A stretch of 64,000 bases of DNA, taken from positions 65,162,001-65,226,000 of the forward strand of contig OX419757.1 of the NCBI GenBank assembly GCA_948567375.1, in the 5' to 3' direction. Made by a program: the position numbers and the translations under genes. The notes under the pieces were generated by a model. It saw only the letters and a list, made by a program, of their open reading frames with translations, was not told the DNA's origin and made no database searches. Positions 37,741-49,251 of the stretch are shown one piece after another (position 1 is the stretch's first letter; every line of letters starts with the position of its first letter). Source of the stretch: Lunularia cruciata (Eukaryota > Streptophyta > Marchantiopsida > Lunulariales > Lunulariaceae).

Positions 37741-40408
37741 GCACATATATTCTATGGAATAGAGGGAATGGGGTTGGTGGTCATAGAAGGAAAATCACCA
37801 TTGACACTGATCACACGAGGTTTTAAAGAACATCTTCAACAAGTCTAATGTTGAAGGGAGACTAGCAAAGTGTATGATCTTCTCGTTTGAGTATGATTAT
37901 ACCATTGAAGACAGGCTTGGGAAGAAATATAAAACTGTTTATTTGTTATGGGGGATCTAGATCATGATGGAATTGAACCAATGGATGATTCCTTCCTTGA
38001 TTAGGAACTCATAGTAATTTCAATCACTCAAGAGATTCCAATGAAGTATAAGGAGATTGTGTGCTTCGTTACAAGAGGTAATTATCTAATAGAGATGCAT
38101 GTTAGAGAGAGAAAGGCTCTTGTAACAAGATCTAGACCTTACATAATGGTGGGAGTTGTATTTTTTTTCACCAAGGAGCAGATGGTCTACTCAAAAAGAA
38201 ATGGGTAAGGAAGATTCTATCCCACTCATAAAGGAATCTCATGAGTGTTTAGTGTGTGGAGTACACTTCGCATGAAAAGTGAATACTTTCAAGATTCTAG
38301 ATACAAGTTAACATCAGAAAGGGATTTTCAAGGATTATTTTGATTATTGCAAAACTTGTCATGTTTGTCAAGCTTTTGCTAGAAAGTCTATTTCCACTCC
38401 CCCTCTTAGATCAATTTCCATTACTAGGACCTTTTGAGAAGTGGAGAATTAACTTTGTAGGTCCTCTCAATAGAACCAAAGAACAATTAGTACATTGTGG
38501 TAGTTATTGATTACTTTACAAAGTGGGTTGAGGTTACCCCATTGAGGGACAAAAATGAAGATGAAGTTGGTAGATTTCCTTATGAATACATCATCATTAG
38601 GTTTGGATGCCTTTTGGAGTTGGTTTCTGATAGAGGAGTAGAGTTTACAAGGAGCATCACTACAACCATGCTATGACATTTCTCTATCACACATAGAGTA
38701 ACTACATCCTATAAGTCAAATTCCAATGGCTTGGTAGAGTGAACCAATCAGACCTTGTGCATGATGTTGGCTAAAGATGCAGAAATGAAGGGACTAAACA
38801 TCATTGGGACAAGAAGATTCATGTATTTTTGTGAGATTATAGGACAACCACAAAGACTTAGTTATACAAAGACAAAGTTCCATTAGTTATTCTCCATTTC
38901 ATTTGGTATATGGTATTGAATTTACCTTACTATTCACTTTGATCTTCCTACCTTCTAAAGCATTCATATGAGATTGAAGAAAACACAAGGAGGTGATGTA
39001 GAGAAGTCAAGGAAGGATTTCTCCTTGGGACCATTGTGTTCTTCCTCACTCTTGGTCTCTGAAAGATCAAAACCTCTTTTAAACCCGAGAATCTAATTCC
39101 TTGGAGATAACTATTGAGAGGCATGTGATACTGTTGTGACATTTCAGAATTCCCTTGACGAAGTCTCAATCTTATAATGTTTTGCTGATTGGTCATTCTT
39201 CAATAAATCTTCAATTGACATGCCAATTTTGTGTGCTTTTTTTCTATCACTCTCAATGTCATCTTAATCCTAAGGTAGTTGCTTTCTTTACATGTACTTT
39301 CTTGATTGGCTAAACCCAAGGTAAATTTGTTATAGGTTCTTTGGATTGAGTTGTGCATCCTGATAAGAAGTACTCTCAACTCATGGAATTGGAGAAGGTA
39401 AGAGTAGTTGCTATGGTTTGAGTGGAGCAAACCCAAAGGAAACAAAAAGAGAGTTATGACAAGAGGCAAGGCAAGAAGAAGGTGGAGCTCTTCAAAGAAG
39501 GTGATTGGGTAATGTTGTTTGATTCCATTTGATTCAAGAGAGTTCAAAAGAAGTTTTTGCCTAAGTACTTTGGACCTTTTATAGTGGAGAAGGTGTGGGG
39601 CAATTACACCTAAGATCTCAAAAAGTTTGGAGGTATGCACTTTGATAGGATTAACCATGATACGTTGAAAATGTATCATAGAAGGTAGAGAGACTTCACT
39701 TTGAGGACAAATTGAAATCTTACTCCGAGGGTAAATGTAACACACATTTGTGCATGTATGTGCTATTGTGATATCTAGTTTGATATTATAAGTTCTTGAA
39801 AGATATTATTTATATGAAGATAAAAGATGATTCTATATTAGTCAAGATTAGCTAAAGTTAGTCATAGCTAAGATAGAGTGGACTTTACTTTAGGGGAGGT
39901 GGAAAAAATGAACATCACTATTTTGGATTCTAGTGTATTGACTTTGTATTATTCCTAGGTGTTTGGCTTTGAGGAAAGAGTTTAGAACTCTTGGATACAC
40001 TAGCCTTTTTGCTTCAAAATTCTTCTATAATCCAAGGATAGCCCATGTGAAAGAATCCTTGACTCAATGGTTGGGTCAAGATAAGACAACATGCTTGGGA
40101 GAATATTCCTTTAGACTTTAGACGACTTTATTTGACTTTTTGTCTTGTAATTTAAGTTACTCCAATAATTAGTAACTTTGGTGTATAACTATTTCATAAA
40201 TATATAAACTAAGGGTGACGAGGTATTCATCATCCTTTCATTTGCAACTATCTCTCTCTCATTGAGTTCTCTTGTGAGCAATAGTTTGAGTCTTGGAGTG
40301 TTAGCCTTGGAGGAGTATGATGGAGTTGGGATTCTTTGCCTTCTTAGTCCATGGTGTGCTACCATACTAACCATAAGGTTCATCCTAAGTGAGAGACATG
40401 CTAGCTCA
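37741..40408 (+). mobile_element. 5'-truncated Ty3/gypsy element, family B
   Basis: RNase H end, integrase and a 3' LTR on the plus strand. The integrase zinc region has CHVCQAF (near 38.36 kb); the core has PFEKWRINFVGPLN (38.43 kb), VVIDYFTKWVEV (38.50 kb) and SNSNGLVE (38.72 kb). It ends with FEDKLKSYSEGK just before the LTR. Numerous stops. The left end abuts duplicon 1 directly, so the 5' half is missing. Confidence 0.83.
39736..40408 (+). repeat. 3' LTR, family B
   Basis: It runs from TGTAACACACATTTGTGC to GCTAGCTCA. A TATATAAAC box lies near 40.20 kb. It aligns with the solo LTR at 28175-28876 and the copy at 45218-45905. The purine-rich GAGGGTAAA precedes it. Confidence 0.85.
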
Positions 40409-42424
40409 CAAGTCACTTTTGTACCTAATGATATAGTTTGGTCTCACCAATGCATCAACCACTTGCATGAGTTTGATGAATGTCATATATTTTCTATATT
40501 TGGATAAGTCTATTATCATTTTCCTTGATGACATCTTAGTTTACAATATGACAATGAAGGAGCATAAGTGGCATCTATGAGAAGTCTTCTAAATTCTACA
40601 ACAAAACCAATTGTATGCCAAAGTCTCAAAGTGTGAGTTTGGCAAGTTTCAAGTAGATAACATGGGGCATAGAGTAAGTGCAAAAAGTATCCAAGTGTTG
40701 AAAAATAAAATAGAGATCATTGAAAAATGGTGTGCTCTAGAGTATCAAATTGAACTCAAGAGTTTCTTGGGATTTACTAGGTTCTAGCATTGATTTGTCA
40801 AAGACTTCTCCAAGGTTGCATAACCCCTAATGGCACTACTTGGCAAGAGAAAGAAGTAGATATGGAGAACCATACAAGAATTGACCTTTCAAGAACTGAA
40901 AGATGCATTATTACATGCACTAAACTTGAAATAATATGACCCAAAATATCTAATCAAGCTACCTATAGATGCATTAGGTGTTGCAATAGGAGTAATCATA
41001 CAACAAGAATGGAATGATGGATGGCACTTAGTTGCATATTTTTCTTGAAAGCTATTACCAACAAAGTGCAACTATCACACCACCAAACAAGAAGAGTTGG
41101 CTATTGTCCTTGCAACAAAGCATTGGAAACATTATCTTGGTAAGAAGGCATTTGTAGTGGAGACAAACTACAACTCTCTAGTCTACCTTGAGAACAAGAT
41201 GAGCAACAATGTGATGGAGTATGTTCAAGGCTACATACTCTATCAACAAAATAAATCCTTTAATATGGCTCCCATAGGACTCCTTCAACCTCTCCCTACT
41301 CCTACACAACATTGGGAGTAGGTCAACATGGATTTGGTTTGTGAATTTCCCAAGACCACCATAGGTTTTGATTCCATTGTAGTCTTTGTAGATTGACTTA
41401 ACAAAATGATTCATGTGTATCCTCTAACCAAGGATGTGATTACTCCATAGTTATCTCAATTGTACTTAGCTAGGGTCTTTTTGCACCATGGCTTGGCTCA
41501 AGTGCTCATCATTGATCAGGGCATTTAATTCACTAGTTTGATTTGGAGAACACTCTTTAGTGTCTTCAGAACCAAAATTGTCATGTCCATGGTATACCAT
41601 CTACAAACTGATGGACAAATAGAGTGGGCCAATTGCACTATTTCCGGCATTCTCTTGGGCTTCATCTTAGAGAAGCAAGAAAGGAGGGGCACCTTACTTC
41701 CACTTGTAGAATTTACCTACAACAATTTTGTGAATGCATCTACAAAATTCACACCCTTCTTTCTCATGTATGGAGAACATCCTTGCACACCTTCAAGCTT
41801 GATAAAGATTTGTGCAAAGGTTACAAAAGTTGATGTTGTCAAGACTTTTGTTTCTTAAACCCATCAGGGAGAATGAACGCCAAGCATAGGTTGCAAATCA
41901 CCTAAAATCTCTGGAAACAATATGAAAATGCACATCACATGCACATGAAGTTCAATTGGGAATCAAGTGTGGCTATCCACAACCAACCTCAAGTTTGTTG
42001 GCCCTCATAAGCTCAAACCTCATTTTATTGTCCCTTTTCCCATCATCCATTGAATCTGCATAATGACCTATCACCTCAAGCTATCGCCATATTGAAAATT
42101 CATCTAATGTTCCTTGTTTCTTTATCATGCACATATGCACCTAGAATGCCCCAATTTCCCTTCCATACAAGAAGTTAGACCTTGTCCAACATTCATTGAT
42201 GGCACGAAGGAATACAAAGTTAAATAAATTCTCCAAAAATGCATCTTTTGTACACGCCATCAGTGTATGGAATATCTCATACAGTGGAAAGTGTACCCAT
42301 TTTATGAGGCAACATGGGAGCATGTAGCTAACTTGACCATTGCACTAACATTGCGCTAATGTTAGTGCAATCTTTTGAGCAACACCGTTGCAACAAGGAT
42401 GTTGCATCTTAAAAGGAGGGAAGT
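40409..42424 (+). mobile_element. Ty3/gypsy chromovirus fragment, family C
   Basis: Begins inside RT with FGLTNAS and IIIFLDDILVYN (40.44-40.55 kb). RNase H follows with LPIDALGVAIGVIIQQ and TTKQEELAIVLATKHW (40.95-41.12 kb). Integrase at 41.3-41.9 kb has VNMDLVCEFPK, LIIDQGI and QTDGQIEWAN, keeping all three acidic positions. A chromodomain-like block EYLIQWKVYPFYEATWEH sits near 42.27 kb. A purine tract AAAAGGAGGGAAG follows at about 42411-42423, and an LTR probably begins just after it. The 5' part is missing, cut at the family B LTR. Frames contain many stops. Confidence 0.83.
42340..42370. repeat. Perfect 13-bp inverted repeat, 5-nt loop
   Basis: TTGCACTAACATT and AATGTTAGTGCAA flank GCGCT, just after the chromodomain segment and before the purine tract of family C. 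It could form a hairpin in the element's 3' untranslated region. Confidence 0.85.
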
Positions 42425-42900
42425 TCGTAATACCATTAGCTAGACATGTTATTTAGAGATAGAAATTGGCTTAGTAATATCTTGGGGGATGTTATATATG
42501 ATGGTTTAAGTAGATCTGATAGAGGTGTCATCAAAAGAGTATTTTTACTACTAGAGCAAAGATCAAAAACAGCCAAAAAAAACTTTGGAGCTAATTTTAG
42601 AGGCCTAAATGGATGAATTAGGCCTCAAAAAATATGGAAGTGCTTCCCTCAACAAGAGCTTTCAAATGGTACCTCACTCATGCTATAGAAAGAGTCACCA
42701 AAGGTTCCCTTTGGTGGAACTTATTTGATCAACCAAATAGAACAAGGATTGACATATCACCAATCCATGCAGCTAATCTAAGGGTGGAGCTCACTAGTAT
42801 ATCACCAATCTATTTATTTGATCCAAGGGTATAGCTCCTTTGAGTGGATACTCTTTGCTTTATAATAAAGACAAGGTGCTCCTTTGGGACAGAGTATTGA
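42425..42900 (+). repeat. Possible 3' LTR of family C
   Basis: It follows the purine tract and starts near TAATACCATTAGC. No second copy exists in the window, so neither the end nor the identity can be confirmed. It contains a palindromic AGGCCT...AGGCCT pair near 42.60-42.63 kb. Confidence 0.35.
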
Positions 42901-45217
42901 GGTATGAAATCTTATGTTTCTCCTCTTGTGGAAACATAACACATTGGAGCTTTAGAAGATCAAAGAATTTTGGGATCAGTTGGTAGCTATAATAGAAGAA
43001 GTAGCTCAAGTTAAAATGAAAAAGACAAAGTTACATGAGCTAAAGTTACAGGTCCAAAAGCAGGAAGGGAAGAAATGTTAACATGAGAAGATGGTCCAAT
43101 TAGTAATTAGACTTCAAGATCATGTTGAGAAAAAAATTCATTGAGTCCTACAACACTTTAAGCTTAGAAATCATAGACTTAAAGGAAAGCATCAAACTCT
43201 TTATTAGGATTTGTAAAGGTGAAGATAGTTCTTTGCAGTAGAATTGCAAATTGTTACACTTATCTTCAAATCTAGCCGTTTATGTATCCTCAAGGAAAAG
43301 ACATATTTCTTGCTATTATACCACTTTTTGGTCAACATTGCATTACCACAAGCATATAAACATCAAGGGCATAGGTGCATTATTGAGATCAGTTGGTGAG
43401 TTAAATGTAGTTATTTTCAATAACCAAAGGAACAAGCTATGGGCGGTGTGCTCTGACCATTGATGCAGATTTCAGAAGATTATCAATATCAATATCAATA
43501 TCTCCTATATTAGCATCTCAAAATTTGGAGGGCTAGAAAAGTATGAACTTACCATTGTTTGTCAACCAATGATACTATTTTGACAAGTTGATTGACTAGA
43601 TGATGATGAAAAACTTGTACTTTAACTTGGAAAACTCTATAGAAGTCATCAACAAAGAAGATTGCAGAGTGAAGGAAGATTGAATCATCTCCCATCAGCT
43701 TTGGCATTTCTAATGATAGAGATGTGAACTACAACATTACCCTAAGAAACCTAAGCTAGAAGTAGTTGTAAGATCATTCAAGTACATACTTGCACTTGCT
43801 TTGCCTGGAAATGTGCCAGATTGATAGAGCTAGAATCAACTATATTTTGCCATGATGACAATACCTATATGCAAGTTGGCTAGGGTTATATATTTAATGA
43901 AGATCAAATACTTCCACAAGTTCAACAAGAATTGCTATGTTTCTAATCTTGCTTTTCAAAAGAGGCTACCTATGGAAACAAGGGATGTGCAAGACCAAGA
44001 AGCCTTGCATATACATCCCAAGAAGGATAGGAATTCAAGGAGAACACAACCACCCAAAAGAAGGATTGGCAAGTGAGAAGTCCTTCATCCACATCAAATT
44101 TTCATTGGCCTACAAAGTGAGAGCAGGCAAATCAGCAAGATATTGCACAATCAGTACCATCATGAGAGGATGTGGCCAACAAAGAAGAAGAGGGATGATT
44201 GCCAAAGAAGGGTAAGGGGGTCTTTCACAACCAAGAAAAAGTCTTGATCCCTACAAAGGAGTTGAATGGCAAAACACCCACAACCAACCTCCAAAGTCAA
44301 CACAATGATAAGGCTGGACCATTGGGTACAAAGGAAGGTAATGGGGAACAGGTAGAAAGAAGAGAAGAAGAAGAAGGGAGATCACAAGCTAGAGAGGTAC
44401 CCATGTTCAAAGAAGTTGTAAAGGAGATTATGAAGGCCAAGGAGGAGGACTCCATGCAAGTATGCATGCAAGAAGGAAATCAGATGTGCACTTGGCTAAA
44501 GATGCAACCATTGCTCACAAGGAAGCACAAGAAGAGGTATGTATTCCATTTCTCACCAAGGAGCAGATAAAGAATAAGAAGGAAAATGAAAAACATTTGA
44601 GACAAAGAAAACCTCAAGGTGAAGAAGATATAAATGGATCAAATGAAGACAAATGAAGACCTCTCTCATGAGAAGTTATCAATATGGTAGGTCCAACTCT
44701 TCATAAGTGGAATTGATTCTTCCTACCACCAAGAATTTGCTGTGACCATCATTGACCACATGAAGTTAGTTGTTTATTTTTGTTGGGTTGCTCCAGCGGT
44801 TGAGGAGGAGAAGGCAAGAGCTTGTGAGGAGCTCACAAAGATCAAGAAGCAGCTCGAGACTAAGGAAGAGACTTTTTGTGAACTCAAGTAGATGTTGGAC
44901 AAAAATAGGAAGGCGGAGTAGACAAGATGAGAGAAACATGATGCAGAGCTATGAAGAGTACAGGTGGAGGTATGCGTCCTCAATCTCAAGTTTGAACAAC
45001 AATGGGTAGAATATGACAAATAGCTTCATACTTGAGACAAGGAATGACCACATTGAAGACCAAGTTGGAGAAAGTATGCATCAAGATAGTCACCAATGAG
45101 ATTACTCATTGGAATTGCAAAGAGCTTGTAGAAATCCACATTGAGGAGAGATGAGAGAGAAAACCGCATAAGAGTATATGTGAGACAAGACTAAAAGGAG
45201 AACTTAAAAAATAGTTT
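42900..45217 (+). mobile_element. Repeat D, copy 1 (unclassified element)
   Basis: The part from about 43.2 to 44.0 kb aligns in inverted orientation with 56.6-58.4 kb, for example around TTTTCAATAACCAAAGGA and GATTATCAATAT. Longest frames are 123 codons (44199-44570) and about 90 codons near 43.9-44.2 kb. The former is rich in Lys, Glu and Gln. A frame around 44.80-44.90 kb looks coiled-coil (VEEEKARACEELTKIKKQL). No RT, integrase or transposase motif is seen, so the class is unknown; it may be a gag-like or non-autonomous part of a retroelement. Confidence 0.55.
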
Positions 45218-45905
45218 TATAACACCCATTGGTGCATGTATTGGGGTATTTAGTTTCTTATTGCAAGTAGTTGAAAGATATCATTGATATCTAGTTTAAC
45301 CAAGGTTTATATTAATCATGATTAGCTAAATTTAGTCATAGCTAAGACAAAAATGACTCTACTTTAGAGGAAGTGGAAAAGATCAGCACCATTATTTTGG
45401 ATTCCAATGTATTGACAGTGTGTTATTATTAGGTGTTTGGATTTGAGGAAAGAGCTGAGAACTTTTGGACCCACAAGCCTATTTGCTTTGGATTTTCCTA
45501 TAGTCTTAGGTTAGCCCATGTGACTGAATCCTTGACTTAGTTGGTGGGTCAAGATAAGACTACATGCAAAAGGGATTATTCCCATGAGCTTGGATATTCC
45601 TTTAGACTTTAAAATTTATATCTCTATTCACCTACTATCTTGAGTAACTATGGTAATTAGTAACTTTGATGTGAAGCTATTTCACAAGTATATAAACTTG
45701 AGATGAAAAGCTACTCATCATCTGCTCATTTGCAAATCATCTGCATTTGCTCATAGCTCTCATTGAGTTCTATAGTGAGCAATGGCTTGAATCTTGGAGG
45801 TGCCTTCAAGGAGTGCAATGGAGTCTTGTTCTTTGCCTTCTTAGTCCATGGTGTGCTACCTTAATAGCCATTAGAGGTTCATCATGATTGAGATAAGCAG
45901 GCTCA
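45218..45905 (+). repeat. LTR, family B, third copy
   Basis: It starts near TATAACACCCATTGGTGC and ends AAGCAGGCTCA, collinear with the two other family B LTRs. A TATATAAACTTGAG box lies near 45.69 kb. Repeat D lies directly upstream; whether D is this element's interior or this is a solo LTR is undecided. It is followed by an A-run. Confidence 0.78.
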
Positions 45906-47237
45906 AAAAAAAAGTGAATACCCCAATTGGACTCTAGACTCAACAAACTTTGACTCCAATGTCATGGCACTTGCCAGTCCTAAATCCACTCCTAGCACAT
46001 TCCTCTAGTTCTCCTTGGTTTAGTTATAGGGGTGCCTCTCAAATCCCCTATCATTCTCTCTTTCTTCCCCTTTGTCTCATGGTTGATTCCAAAGTCACTC
46101 TTTCCCAATTCCAGAGCAAGAAGCTAATAGGCTTGCTCTGGATTACCTCACTTCTAAAATATATTCCCTATTTTTTTACTATTGGGCTACAAAGAATGAC
46201 TTTTGGTGTCTTTGTCATGGGTGTTTGAACAAACACTATGTTTTCTATCAAAGATGATCTAGGTACAAAGTCATCTAGGTACAAAGTCAAAGGGTTGAAA
46301 AATATGAAGGTGGTAAGAACTACAAAGGCTTGCTAAGACTTGAGATGTCTTAGCTCACTCAAATTTGAGATTCAGATTTCTTTGTGAAAAGTGAAAATTG
46401 ATCAATGAGCACTCAATTTTATAGCTAGAAGTTTGCAATCATTATTCTTTAGTGGGAAAATAGTGGGCAAGCATTCTCTGTCCACACATGCAAAATAAAC
46501 CTTTGGCAAGTAGTCATTTTCCTCACATACAAATCCCTTGGTGAATGTGAAAAGTCTCCCTTGAATGAGAATGGCCTTTGGTAACAATTTGTTTCTTTGT
46601 AGCGGTGCATTCAATTTGTGTACAATCTTTGGCTTCAAAGGTACTTGGGTTCAAAGGTCTTTGGGTATGAAGGTACTTGGGCTTGAGTCCTTCACCTCCT
46701 ATCAACATTCAAGGTCATATCTAATTTCACATTCTTCCTTTGGAATGTCTTTGGCTTTGTGCTTCTTTCATTTGTACCTTTACAAAAGCAAACACACCTT
46801 TGAATGATATTTTGACTAAGAAGTTTTCCTTCCTAAATAGTAAATTATTCTATTATATGTAATAAAAAAGAGTGAGATTAATAAAAATAAAATAAAATTT
46901 AAATGTTGGCAGCACAGTACTCTTGGTCAATCTCCAATTTTGTTGCCAACCATTCAAAAAGTTAATGGTAGGACATGTATTGTTGACTAGGCCAAAAGTT
47001 GTCCCTCATACATTGTACTCATTTTTCCATATGAAATTTTTTTCAAATTAGCATAAAGTATACTTCACTCACAAGAATGAGGTTATGTTTAGTTAATAAT
47101 GGTCCGTTGAATTTTCAAAATACAAGGTGCCTTTAGATTTCCATCTTACCAAATAACAATACTTCTTCTTATCATATGATTAAGGCACCAAAACTTTGTC
47201 AAAGTCTTTACGGATAAATCAATCTTTACGGATAAAT
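45906..47237. other. No gene recognised
   Basis: Short frames (up to 92 codons at 45950-46228, plus) lack motifs. Near 46.63-46.69 kb a short CAAAGGTACTTGGG-type string is repeated several times. The origin is probably old repeat DNA. Confidence 0.45.
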
Positions 47238-47444
47238 CATTAACTGCAAATTTTCATTTCCATTGAATATGTGCTAACACTACACCTTTGTATTTTTATA
47301 ATTTCAAATGTCATAAATAAGAAGGTAATTTTGAACCCATCAATCATTAACTGAAATTTTTTATTTCCATTGAATATATGCTAACACTACACCTTTGTAT
47401 TTTTCTAATTTCAAAGATGAAAATTAGAAGGTACTTTTCAACCC
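47238..47444. repeat. 107-bp tandem duplication
   Basis: CATTAACTG at 47238 and again at 47345 start two collinear units sharing CTAACACTACACCTTTGTAT and the following 40 bases with few changes. A smaller CTTTACGGATAAATCA doubling sits directly upstream. Confidence 0.85.
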
Positions 47445-48278
47445 AAAGGTTCAAATTGTAGAGGTGGTATATTGTAATGTCACCTATTCTAGAGGTGCCT
47501 TCTTGATATGTAAAACTAACTTTGGATTTCATAACCTTTGATTTCTCACTTAATTTACTAGATTTAAACATACTTCTTATTTGAACTCCATCCATTTTGT
47601 CTTCATTACTACCATGCTTAATTTTTTTAAATTCCTTGTATAAGAAGATAATAAAAAGATGAATAATTTTAAAATATCAAGAAATTATCATTTCATCATT
47701 CCTTGATGTTTATATCTTTATTTTAGGAACCTATAATGAAATATTCCTCAATTCATCCCATGGTACGAAATATTTTAATTACCAAACTTGATTGATATTT
47801 TCCAGTAAGGGTAAAAAATTCTTTGATGCAGATCACTAGTTAAGATAGAATGAAAATAATATTTAAATCTAATTATATTTTTTTATCAAAGAGCTCTTAT
47901 TATCCTTATAAAGAAGTTTTGCACACTGATTCTTCCACATTGAATGATAATTATTTGATAAGAAAGATATTTAATTTTTTGAGAAGATGCATTTTTCTTT
48001 CTTGCAAAAGAGTTAAATTTTTCATTACTTTATTTCTAGATCAATATAATCATATTATAAAATTTTCATATGCCAAAAAGCTGCAAATATGATGTCAAAT
48101 GATATTTCTGAACTTCTAAATAATGATTAAAAGTCTAGAACTAGATAATCAGATGTTCAGATCTAAAACTGCATGTTAATTAAGAGCCTTAAAGTAAGAT
48201 ACACCAAACAGATTTCAATTTTAGAATGTGAAATATAAAATATTAAAACAAATATGTCCAAGGATGTCACTGCCTAGC
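47445..48278. other. AT-rich stretch, no gene recognised
   Basis: Short AT-rich frames only, the longest 80 codons at 47850-48092. No feature is recognised up to the left edge of duplicon 2. Confidence 0.5.
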
Positions 48279-48362
48279 CCCATGTTACTTCTTGTCTTTT
48301 ATCCTTGTAATGCTTGATGAGGTCTTTCCCATCCTTGTTATCCTACGCGGTCGCCTTACTTC
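48279..48362 (+). repeat. Retroelement 3'-tail copy at duplicon edge
   Basis: The order CCTAGCCCCATGTTACTTC, AATGCTTGATGAGGTC and CTACGCGGTCGCC matches the sense-strand tail of the 13.5-kb element. The equivalent place in copy 1 carries the 150-bp tandem form, so the insertion predates the duplication. Confidence 0.8.
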
Positions 48363-49251
48363 GTGTTATGTTTCATTAATATCGTAGACACTAAATACAC
48401 TCCTAGATCAGTTAGTGAATAAGAGCTTATATTCTTAGCTTCTTCTACGTTTACAATCCGCTCAAATACTTGAAAGATCAGACATACTTGTTGCAAACAC
48501 AGAATGATGTTCGTAGGTTCTTCTACACTTACATTTCACTTCAATATTTCAATGATCAAACGTAGCTGATTCAAACACAATAATGTTCTTGGGTGGTTCT
48601 GAACTTAAAATTTATTCCGATACTTGAATGATCAAGGATATCTGAGTCACACATATGATAATTTCCAAGTTCAAAGGTTTCCGAGCTTCATTTTGGAACT
48701 TCATTTCATGCAGGTCAGCTCTTGGTTAATGGGATATTATCATTTTGCTGTTCCGTCGTCTCGTGATGAATACAAACATATGAAGATATGAAGTTATTGA
48801 ATCTGGGGAAAAGTGCTCTAATTCCGAATGATTTTCTTTATCTGGTTTTGGCCCTAGTAATCTCGTTTCACGCCATATTCGTTAGTAGATTCCTTCATTA
48901 CATTTGTGTAGAAGGGCTAAAAGATATCCAGAGCGACAAAAGCTAAAAAGTCTACGGTAAGAGGAACAAGTCTTGAAGGAGATTAATTGAACTTCCAAAG
49001 CGTCATGGCCATGACTAGTGCGGTGGCCATCCATGGACGCGTCACCCACTAAACAGAGTGTCCAGGAGATTTCGTGGATATTCCTTGGTTCGGAATTTCA
49101 ACGCCGGAAGTCAAGTAACCGCGTCGAAGCTGATCAAGTCACCACTAAACTCAAGTTACCCCGGGAAGAGCGAATTCTGAAACGAGCAGAATTCAGAATC
49201 TGACCGACAGTTCTGAATTGAGCCGGTTTGTACGTAAGCAATTTGTCAAGG

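Noticed and set aside
49228-49251. An upstream TTG as start for the VWA gene
   Set aside because: A nuclear plant gene would use ATG. ATG 49252 gives a normal signal peptide without the extra eight residues.
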